Shown piece after piece: positions 6,086 through 11,051 of a stretch of 11,051 nucleotides of DNA; the stretch's first letter is position 1, and every line of letters begins with the position of its first letter. The notes below the pieces were generated by a model. The model saw only the letters and a program-made list of their open reading frames with translations. It was not told the DNA's origin and ran no database searches. Position numbers and translations under genes: made by a program. Origin of the DNA: Candidatus Bathyarchaeota archaeon (GTDB taxonomy: Archaea > Thermoproteota > Bathyarchaeia > Bathyarchaeales > Bathyarchaeaceae); assembly GCA_020350305.1 (NCBI GenBank), contig CP070709.1:1270102-1281152 (forward strand). Reading direction: 5' to 3'.

Positions 6086-7393
6086 ATGAGACGAGAGATA
6101 GGACTCTTTGCGGTAACATCTTGGGGAGTAGGGATAATTCTTGGGGCTGGAATCTACGTTTTGGTCGGAGAGGCCGCTGGCATAGCCGGCAACTCCGTTT
6201 GGCTTTCCTTCATAATCGGCGCGATGGTTGCTTCCTTAACAGGGCTGAGTTATGCTGAGCTCTCTTCAGTGTTTCCAAGAGATGCTGCTGAGTATGTTTA
6301 CGTTAAAATCGCCTGTGGATGCGAAATCTTATCCTTTATGGTCGGTTGGTTGACGATCTTGACCGGAATAATCGCTGTATCCACAGTGGCTCTGGGCTTC
6401 GCGGGTTACCTTCAAGGACTTTTTGGGTTTCCTAGAGTCTTGGCTGCGTTGATTTTGATACTTGTTTTATCATACATCAATTTCTTGGGGATAAAAGAGT
6501 CGACACGAATTAATATTCTCTTTACTCTTGTTGAGGTGGCTGGATTGGTTCTTCTTATTGCAATTGGTCTGGGAAGCCTTGGAAGCGTTAATTTGCTTGA
6601 AGCTCCTAATGGCTCATCCGGGATTTTATCAGCCGCGGCTTTGATATTCTTCGCCTATCTTGGATTTGAGGATATCGTTAACATAGCCGAAGAAACAAAA
6701 AAGCCGGAAAAAGCAATTCCAAAGGCTTTGATTTTGTCGATCCTCATAACGACTTTTCTCTATGTCTTGGTGGCTTTGGTCTCTGTTAGTTTGGTTGATT
6801 GGCAGACTCTCGGCCCAAGTAACGCGCCTCTAGCCTTTGTAGCCTCTCAGGTTCTAGGTGAAAACGCATTCACCATAATGTCCGTAATGGCGCTTTTTGC
6901 CACTAGTAATACCGTGTTGATTATGTTAGTTGTGGGTTCAAGAATGATCTATGGGATGGCTAAAGAGGGAGCTTTTCCAAGGGTTCTTTCTAGAATTCAC
7001 CCCAGAAAGGAGACACCGTGGCCAGCGATTTTGGTCACCATGTTCGTTTCAATAGTGTTCCTTTTCATGGGAGACCTAGAGCTCGTAGCTGCATTAACAA
7101 GTTTTGGAGCTTTCATCACTTTTGCATTTGTAAATATTTCATTGATATACATACGTTACCGAAGAGCCGAACTGGAAAGGCCTTTTCGAGCTCCGTTAAA
7201 TGTAGGCAAATTTCCCATAACTGGTTTCCTAGGGCTTCTAACCTGCCTTTTCCTAGTTTCACAATTCAATACTACCGTGATTCTATCAGGTTCCATATTC
7301 CTTTTTGCAGGAGTTGTCCTATACAAGCTTTCCAAGATTGCGCGCGCGAAGAAACCTTCGAAAGTCTCTTGGAAAAAAGGAAATAGCCATTGA
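6086..7393 (+). CDS. APC-family amino acid permease
   Basis: This integral membrane protein of 435 residues has about twelve hydrophobic segments and belongs to the amino acid-polyamine-organocation superfamily. The first helix contains the broken-helix substrate motif GVGIILGAGI (14-23, with G20-A21-G22-I23). The sixth contains FFAYLGFED (about 188-196), the second half of the usual binding site. A charged loop EETKKPEKAIPKA follows the sixth helix, as in many family members. The last 15 or so residues are basic and cytoplasmic. Transport is probably proton-coupled uptake or exchange of an amino acid; the substrate cannot be read from sequence. The ATG is the only good start before the first helix. 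It has no obvious functional tie to the redox genes around it and seems to be transcribed alone. Confidence 0.9.
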   Translation: MRREIGLFAVTSWGVGIILGAGIYVLVGEAAGIAGNSVWLSFIIGAMVASLTGLSYAELSSVFPRDAAEYVYVKIACGCEILSFMVGWLTILTGIIAVSTVALGFAGYLQGLFGFPRVLAALILILVLSYINFLGIKESTRINILFTLVEVAGLVLLIAIGLGSLGSVNLLEAPNGSSGILSAAALIFFAYLGFEDIVNIAEETKKPEKAIPKALILSILITTFLYVLVALVSVSLVDWQTLGPSNAPLAFVASQVLGENAFTIMSVMALFATSNTVLIMLVVGSRMIYGMAKEGAFPRVLSRIHPRKETPWPAILVTMFVSIVFLFMGDLELVAALTSFGAFITFAFVNISLIYIRYRRAELERPFRAPLNVGKFPITGFLGLLTCLFLVSQFNTTVILSGSIFLFAGVVLYKLSKIARAKKPSKVSWKKGNSH

Positions 7394-7431
7394 AGACGAC
7401 TCCTAAACTTATTGCGCACGCATGCATTTTG

Positions 7432-7539
7432 CTACCTGTGTTCCTTCTTCTTGTGTTTCATTAGTTTTTCTTCTGTTTCGAAAGTCATGCCACATTTGGG
7501 ACATTTAAACTCCTTCTCTTCACAATTACCACAAGGCAT
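7432..7539 (-). CDS. 35-residue C2H2-type zinc finger microprotein
   Basis: On the minus strand, AGGTGG (7553-7548) sits eight bases before an ATG that opens a 35-codon frame ending TAG. The product has an N-terminal knuckle, C3 and C6, then a classical finger C13-x2-C16-x12-H29-x4-H34 with F20 and L26 at the usual core positions of such fingers. The tail is lysine-rich. The arrangement of cysteines and histidines, the ribosome binding site and the stop right after the last histidine make chance unlikely. Single-finger proteins of this kind are common in archaea and may bind nucleic acid or protein, but the partner is unknown. The gene converges with the permease (38-base gap) and is divergent from the glutaredoxin-like gene. 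It could regulate either, which is inference. Confidence 0.72.
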   Translation of the reverse strand: MPCGNCEEKEFKCPKCGMTFETEEKLMKHKKKEHR

Positions 7540-7618
7540 ACTATTCGCCACCTACAGTTTGAGTTATAGTTACGGTGCCGAGTCTTTAATCCTTCTTTTG
7601 TAGTGGATGCATGTGCAA

Positions 7619-7631
7619 TTTTACTATATAC
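7619..7631 (+). promoter_or_regulatory. Candidate TATA box for the glutaredoxin-fdr pair
   Basis: TTTTACTATATAC-like sequence centred near 7626, with a start expected near 7651. This would leave about 40 bases of leader before the ATG at 7692 (26 before the alternative TTG at 7677). It is the most TATA-like sequence in the 7540-7691 gap between divergent genes. Confidence 0.4.
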
Positions 7632-7691
7632 CCTTAGAAGTGAAAGATTACACTTAAGAATGCTTGTGCACAATCATTGAAAAAGAGAAAA

Positions 7692-7976
7692 ATGAGAACT
7701 ATACAGATTTCAGGCAAAGACAACAAGCACAGTGTTCTCGTGTACGCCTTGAGCACTTGTGTTTGGTGTAGACGAATGAAGAAATTCTTGGCAGACAACA
7801 GCATTGGATATGAATATGTGGATGTTGATTTATGTAGCAAAGAAGATCAAGAAGAAATAATAAGTGATATTTTAAGCCATGGAGGGCATCTGAGCTATCC
7901 TACTGTAGTCATAGACGGCAAAATCTTGATTACTGGCTTTAAAGAAGACAAAATAAGAGAGGCCTTAGAGATTTGA
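7692..7976 (+). CDS. Glutaredoxin-like thiol oxidoreductase
   Basis: This small cytoplasmic thioredoxin-fold protein (94 residues from the ATG) would exchange dithiols and disulfides. It has the active-site motif STCVWCRRMKKF with C23-V-W-C26 after the first strand. It also has the conserved cis-proline in SYPTVVID (about residues 69-76) and the GF-x-x-D-K-I-R-E-A-L C-terminal helix typical of glutaredoxin and NrdH-like proteins. An in-frame TTG at 7677 would add MKKRK; I prefer the ATG, but neither has a strong ribosome binding site. The stop overlaps the start of the disulfide reductase gene (TTGA), so the two are translationally coupled. Electrons probably come from ferredoxin through that reductase rather than from glutathione. 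Possible clients include the arsenate reductase upstream. Confidence 0.88.
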   Translation: MRTIQISGKDNKHSVLVYALSTCVWCRRMKKFLADNSIGYEYVDVDLCSKEDQEEIISDILSHGGHLSYPTVVIDGKILITGFKEDKIREALEI

Positions 7977-8521
7977 TAACCTTAGAAAAAGTGAGGCAAA
8001 GGGCAGAAAGCGATGCAAAAAGTCACGGCTATTACCTAAACCCTGACTCCAAGTTTCTTGAAAGCCTTCTTGAAGGACTTGAGCAAAACGAAGGTCGATA
8101 TGGCTACCCCTTATGCCCATGTAGACTTGCCTCTGGAAAGTTTGAACTTGATAGAGACATAATATGTCCTTGCGATTACCGAGACCCAGATGTTGAAGAA
8201 TATGGATATTGCTACTGCGCACTTTATGTTAGAAAGGATGTGTTCGAAGGAAAAACTCCAATACAACCAATTCCAGAGCGCAGACCTCTGGAAAAACAAG
8301 CCAGAGCTTACGCAGTTTCTACCGAAACTCTCGCTGAAAAGCCATCTGAAACGGGTGCCATGATTGCCGAGAAACCTTCTAAATATCAAAGAAAAATGTG
8401 GTACTGCAAACAATGTGGCTACATCTGCTTCCGCGAAGAACCACCTTTTATCTGCCCCATATGCAGAGCAAAAAGAGAGATGTTTGGCGAAATAAGAATG
8501 CAATCAGATATTCACAGATAG
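7973..8521 (+). CDS. Ferredoxin:disulfide reductase with C-terminal rubredoxin-like domain
   Basis: The N-terminal domain (about 1-95) is the catalytic subunit type of ferredoxin:thioredoxin reductase, which uses a [4Fe-4S] cluster beside a redox disulfide to reduce thioredoxin-fold partners. The cysteines are C48-P-C50, C65-P-C67 and C80-Y-C82. By family analogy, C50 and C82 are the redox pair and the other four hold the cluster. Spacings (14 and 12) differ from the plant-type 16 and 8, and the last motif is CYC rather than CHC. A Pro/Glu-rich linker (about 96-138, with AEKPS twice) leads to a rubredoxin-like C145-x2-C148-x12-C161-x2-C164 domain. Methanosarcina acetivorans has a described enzyme of this architecture. 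The TTG start overlaps the glutaredoxin stop. There is no plant-type variable subunit nearby, as expected for archaeal forms. Confidence 0.9.
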   Translation: MITLEKVRQRAESDAKSHGYYLNPDSKFLESLLEGLEQNEGRYGYPLCPCRLASGKFELDRDIICPCDYRDPDVEEYGYCYCALYVRKDVFEGKTPIQPIPERRPLEKQARAYAVSTETLAEKPSETGAMIAEKPSKYQRKMWYCKQCGYICFREEPPFICPICRAKREMFGEIRMQSDIHR

Positions 8522-8742
8522 ACTTCTATGGGTTTTTTCCAGCGATACAAACTCGTTCTTTCCGCGCTTCATACTCATGTCGGGTTTGAGGCCCCCTGAG
8601 AGATTACAGATTTGAGCGCATGGAATATAGTTCCTGACCTACTATGTGTACGCACGCGATATTAGCGAGAACGCATAAATCTACATTCCTTTTTGGATAA
8701 TGCGCGCTAGTAGACCATAATAAGGGTTCTCAACTGTCATTA

Positions 8743-9147
8743 ATGGGATCAAAAATGGTGGAAGTTGTCTACGAGCCTTGGAAAAAAACTGTCATACATG
8801 AAGTAGTCAGATATGCTTTAGACGATTTGGTGAAACTTCAGAGTTTGGGTGTAGAACCCGGAGGATTGGGTGACCCCTTACTTTGGGTGGGAGGAATAGT
8901 ATTTTCTAGTTCGACGATGCTTGAAACAAAGGATGTCATCAAAGAAAAATTAGAAGGTGCAGTTCATTGGTCGTCTGTAGAATGGGCGCTAATGCCTGAG
9001 TTCAAAGACGTGATTGTTTTAAAGGAAACTAATGTAAAAGTTCCGATAATAATGTCAGTGCACATCCCATATACAAAGCAGTTTCAAAATGGCTTAAAGA
9101 GCAAAGAAAGAGTTAGAATCAGAATAACCCTTCACTTTTTCTTTTGA
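8743..9147 (+). CDS. Uncharacterised protein
   Basis: I do not recognise this 134-residue product. It has a mixed alpha/beta composition, with a glycine-rich central segment (about residues 40-52, including GGLGDPLLWVGG) and a C-terminal basic-aromatic tail ending RITLHFFF. There is no signal peptide, long hydrophobic segment or cysteine cluster, so it is probably cytoplasmic. A CATAATAAGG element centred near 8718 sits about 25 bases before the ATG, which would fit a leaderless transcript. A second in-frame ATG at 8755 is an alternative start. It is isolated by 221 bases upstream and 101 downstream. The upstream gap (8522-8742) shows no further gene. Confidence 0.65.
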   Translation: MGSKMVEVVYEPWKKTVIHEVVRYALDDLVKLQSLGVEPGGLGDPLLWVGGIVFSSSTMLETKDVIKEKLEGAVHWSSVEWALMPEFKDVIVLKETNVKVPIIMSVHIPYTKQFQNGLKSKERVRIRITLHFFF

Positions 9148-9196
9148 CGTGCACTTGAGATCCCTATTTTGGGAAATTGAGCATACCAACCATTTT

Positions 9197-9206
9197 GCAT
9201 GCATGC
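9197..9206. repeat. GCATGCATGC palindrome, copy 2
   Basis: Second exact copy of the palindrome at 261-270. It lies about 40 bases before the start of the CoA-binding gene, within promoter distance, so a regulatory site is possible but untested. Confidence 0.4.
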
Positions 9207-9248
9207 AGACGAAAGATTCTTAGCAATGTAAGATGTATGCGTGCTTAG

Positions 9249-9692
9249 ATGTTGAAGTTGAATCAAAACAACTTGGCGGAAATCTTAACGATATATAAGA
9301 TCGTCGCTATTGTGGGGGTATCTAGGAACCCTTCGAAAGATAGCTATAGGGTGGCTGAATATTTGAAGAAACAGGGCTTCTATATCGTGCCGATTAACCC
9401 CTTTGTTGATGAAGTTTTAGGTGAAAAGAGTTATGGAAGTTTACTCGACATTCCAGTTGAAGTTCAGGAAACCATCGAGATTGTTGATGTTTTCAGACCC
9501 TCTGATGATGTCCCGTCAATAGTGGAGCAAGTCATTCAATTAAAGAAGCTTCATGGTGTACTTAAAGTAGTGTGGATGCAGCTTGAAATAGTGAACGAGC
9601 AAGCAGCGGAGAAAGCAAGAAACGCAGGCTTGACTGTGGTTATGGATAAGTGTATTATGCAGGAACACCAACGCTTGCTTGGAAGCCAGTAG
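9249..9692 (+). CDS. CoA-binding domain protein (YccU/DUF type)
   Basis: This 147-residue soluble protein is a single Rossmann-like CoA-binding domain like the N-terminal part of acyl-CoA synthetases (ADP-forming) and the stand-alone YccU family. The nucleotide loop is VGVSRNPSKDS (22-32), the second strand ends in VPINP (47-51), and the family's C-terminal motif MDKCIMQEH spans 132-140 with conserved C135. The function of stand-alone members is not settled; CoA or acyl-CoA sensing, or CoA-protein disulfide formation through the conserved cysteine, are suggestions. No ribosome binding site precedes the ATG, so the message may be leaderless or have a short leader. A methyltransferase gene follows after 17 bases, so the two probably form an operon. 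Confidence 0.9.
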   Translation: MLKLNQNNLAEILTIYKIVAIVGVSRNPSKDSYRVAEYLKKQGFYIVPINPFVDEVLGEKSYGSLLDIPVEVQETIEIVDVFRPSDDVPSIVEQVIQLKKLHGVLKVVWMQLEIVNEQAAEKARNAGLTVVMDKCIMQEHQRLLGSQ

Positions 9693-9695
9693 AAG

Positions 9696-9712
9696 GCGGT
9701 GATTGGCTTATG
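9696..9712 (+). promoter_or_regulatory. Ribosome binding site that selects the methyltransferase start
   Basis: GGCGGTGAT (9696-9704), a one-mismatch version of the GGAGGTGAT used elsewhere here, sits five bases before ATG 9710. This favours 9710 over the in-frame GTG at 9650, which would overlap the preceding gene by 43 bases. Confidence 0.6.
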
Positions 9713-10321
9713 TCTTCACGTCATGATACGGGATGGGATAGGATCTACCATCGCTGTCTTCCAGAACAATTGCCTTGGGAGTTGGGTAGGCCTAGAAGGG
9801 TTTTGGTGGAACTTGTAGATTCTGGAGGAGTTGTGCCGGGTAACACCCTAGATCTCTGTTGTGGGGCTGGAACGAATCCAGTGTACCTTGCAAAGAAAGG
9901 ATTCAAAGTCACCGCATTGGATATATCTAAAAAAGCAGTGTTATACGCAAGAGATAAAGCGTGTGAAGCAAAGGTCAGCATAGATTTTGTTGTTGGGAAT
10001 TTCTTGGACCTTCCTTTTAAGAGTGCAGAGTTTGATTTTGCCTTTGATTTTGGCTGTTTTCATCATGTAGAAGTCAAGGATAGAGCTACGTTCATTAGGG
10101 GAGTCTATGGGGTTTTGAAGCCGAAAGGTACGTATTTCTTAGCATGTTTTAGCTATAGAAATGGCGCAGCTTGGAATCATTTTAGAAAAGAACAAATCCT
10201 TGGTTTGTTCCATGATTGTTTCGAGATCAAATGGATCAAGCATGTTTCCTCGATTGAAGGTGATAAGGTAAGGCGATATTTCTATGAAGTTTTGATGGAG
10301 AAGCGCGTGTGCATTTTCTGA
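9710..10321 (+). CDS. Class I SAM-dependent methyltransferase
   Basis: This 203-residue Rossmann-fold methyltransferase resembles TehB- and thiopurine-methyltransferase-like enzymes. The N-terminus has the WDRIY...PWELGRP pattern (9-28) that caps the SAM site in that group. Motif I is LDLCCGAGTN (47-56), the ribose-binding acid is D71 in VTALDIS, and motif II with the following loop lies around GNFLDLPF and FDFGCFHHV. The substrate cannot be read; small-molecule thiols, tellurite- or other metalloid-type oxyanions, or a protein are all possible. The neighbouring arsenate reductase makes a metalloid role tempting, but the cysteine pattern of arsenite methyltransferase ArsM is absent. It lies 17 bases after the CoA-binding gene and 54 before the flavoprotein gene. 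Confidence 0.88.
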   Translation: MSSRHDTGWDRIYHRCLPEQLPWELGRPRRVLVELVDSGGVVPGNTLDLCCGAGTNPVYLAKKGFKVTALDISKKAVLYARDKACEAKVSIDFVVGNFLDLPFKSAEFDFAFDFGCFHHVEVKDRATFIRGVYGVLKPKGTYFLACFSYRNGAAWNHFRKEQILGLFHDCFEIKWIKHVSSIEGDKVRRYFYEVLMEKRVCIF

Positions 10322-10375
10322 GTCTAACAATACGTAAATACTACAGCTAAGAAAGATAAAAGGAAGGTTATATGG

Positions 10376-10996
10376 ATGGAAAATCCTTCACTACGTCTTC
10401 TAGGCATTTCCGGTAGTCCACGCGAAGCATCTACAGCTTTTGTGATTAAGGAAGCGTTAAGCCGCGCTTCAAAAAGGTTCAAGATACAAACTGATTATTT
10501 TTCTCTGCAAAACAAGAACATTAACTTCTGCATTCACTGTGACTATTGCGTGAGAGAGAAAAAAGGATGCATTCATAAAGATGATATGGCAGAAGCTTAT
10601 GAAAAGATGGAGAAAGCTGGGGCCTTCATCATTGGCACTCCTGTATACAATGGCTCAGTTAGTGGACAATTGAAGACGCTTTTTGACAGATGTCGAGCCT
10701 TGGTTGCTAAGAACCCGGATACTTTCAGAAACAAGGTTGGGGCTGGAGTGGCTGTTGGCGGAGACCGGATTGGCGGCCAAGAGCTTGCCCTACTAACTAT
10801 TCACTCATTTTATCTGGCGAACAAGATGATTCCTACAAGTGGTGGTCCCTTTGGGGCAAACTTGGGAGGTACTGTGTGGTCACGTGATTTTGGGAAAGAG
10901 GGCGCGCAGAAAGATGTCGATGGTCTTCGAACAGTCTACAAAACAGTTGATAGGTTGATCGAATTAGCAACCCAAGTAAAAAAAGGAGTGAAATGA
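10376..10996 (+). CDS. isf: Iron-sulfur flavoprotein (Isf/NADPH-dependent FMN reductase family)
   Basis: This soluble flavoprotein of 206 residues should bind FMN in a flavodoxin-like fold and a [4Fe-4S] cluster, passing electrons from ferredoxin to O2, peroxide or other acceptors. The phosphate-binding loop is GISGSPREAST (10-20). The compact cluster motif is C52-x2-C55-x2-C58-x6-C65, exactly the Isf pattern described in Methanosarcina thermophila. The flavin edge motif GTPVYNGSVSGQLKTLFDR starts near residue 88. The C-terminal part has a glycine-rich GGPFGANLGG loop. AGGAAGG (10361-10367) precedes the ATG by eight bases. Its stop overlaps the next ATG as ATGA, so it is translationally coupled to an AfpA-like flavoprotein. 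Isf family members in methanogens serve oxidative stress defence, matching the rest of the window. Confidence 0.92.
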   Translation: MENPSLRLLGISGSPREASTAFVIKEALSRASKRFKIQTDYFSLQNKNINFCIHCDYCVREKKGCIHKDDMAEAYEKMEKAGAFIIGTPVYNGSVSGQLKTLFDRCRALVAKNPDTFRNKVGAGVAVGGDRIGGQELALLTIHSFYLANKMIPTSGGPFGANLGGTVWSRDFGKEGAQKDVDGLRTVYKTVDRLIELATQVKKGVK

Positions 10997-11051
10997 GCAT
11001 GACCTTAAAAATCGCCTGGGGTATAACCGGATGTGGTGACTATCTAACAGA
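10993..11051 (+). CDS. afpA: Archaeoflavoprotein AfpA-like, 5' end only
   Basis: Only 19 codons are present before the window ends. The start overlaps the Isf stop (ATGA), with GGAG at about 10984-10987 as ribosome binding site. The visible IAWGITGCGDYL resembles the phosphate-binding beta-alpha turn at the N-terminus of archaeal FMN-binding flavoproteins of the AfpA/dihydromethanopterin-reductase-like group. Coupling to an iron-sulfur flavoprotein supports this. The second in-frame ATG at 10999 is an alternative start. The identification rests on a short stretch and context. Confidence 0.7.
   Translation, partial: MSMTLKIAWGITGCGDYLT

Noticed and set aside
9160..9175. TCCC...GGGA inverted repeat after the gene at 8743-9147, possible terminator.
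   Set aside because: Only four paired bases with an AT loop and no T-run after it.
9650..9709. Upstream GTG start for the methyltransferase.
   Set aside because: It would overlap the CoA-binding gene by 43 bases and add residues absent from the usual N-terminus, while ATG 9710 has a good ribosome binding site.
1..11051. Looked for tRNA or rRNA genes, CRISPR repeats, transposase genes and long direct repeats.
   Set aside because: No TPsiC-like GGTTCRAATCC signature, regularly spaced repeats, transposase motifs or terminal inverted repeats were seen by eye.

Overview
The window looks archaeal, from an anaerobe or microaerophile. The product set is archaeal-anaerobe in character: a flavin reductase-rubredoxin fusion with a flavodiiron protein, desulfoferrodoxin, a Pyrococcus-type encapsulated-ferritin homologue, a ferredoxin:disulfide reductase with a C-terminal rubredoxin-like domain, an iron-sulfur flavoprotein and the start of an archaeoflavoprotein. 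Other archaeal signs are TATA-like boxes, strong GGAGGTGA ribosome binding sites next to genes that have none, and TTG starts. A Bathyarchaeia-like or related lineage is a guess from gene content only.

Layout. Positions 1-983 are poor in convincing genes: one low-confidence ORF (357-806) and otherwise T/G-rich DNA. Positions 984-1137 hold what looks like the frameshifted remains of a small gene. Positions 1147-4906 form one plus-strand cluster for oxygen or nitric oxide removal and iron handling: hrb, fprA, ferritin, a second ferritin-like protein, a 39-codon small ORF, an EncFtn-like protein and desulfoferrodoxin. An inverted repeat and T-run end it (4921-4954). A thioredoxin-coupled-type arsenate reductase (5014-5430) converges on a minus-strand beta-barrel gene broken by a frameshift (5402-5922). 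Then come an APC-family permease (6086-7393), a 35-residue zinc-finger gene on the minus strand (7432-7539), a glutaredoxin-like protein overlapping ferredoxin:disulfide reductase (7692-8521), an unrecognised gene (8743-9147), a CoA-binding-domain protein, a methyltransferase, an iron-sulfur flavoprotein, and the first 19 codons of an AfpA-like flavoprotein that runs off the end.

How the genes fit. Hrb would take electrons from NAD(P)H through flavin to its rubredoxin domain and pass them to FprA, which reduces O2 or NO. Desulfoferrodoxin reduces superoxide to peroxide without making O2. The ferritin-like proteins would oxidise and store Fe(II), limiting Fenton chemistry. The disulfide reductase and glutaredoxin-like protein would carry reducing power from ferredoxin to protein thiols, perhaps including the arsenate reductase. 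Isf and AfpA are further low-potential flavoproteins. The window is therefore mostly a redox-stress island.

Most notable: a perfectly placed Shine-Dalgarno sequence inside hrb ahead of the rubredoxin domain, suggesting a second product; an encapsulin-type ferritin with no shell gene in view; and a zinc-finger microprotein.
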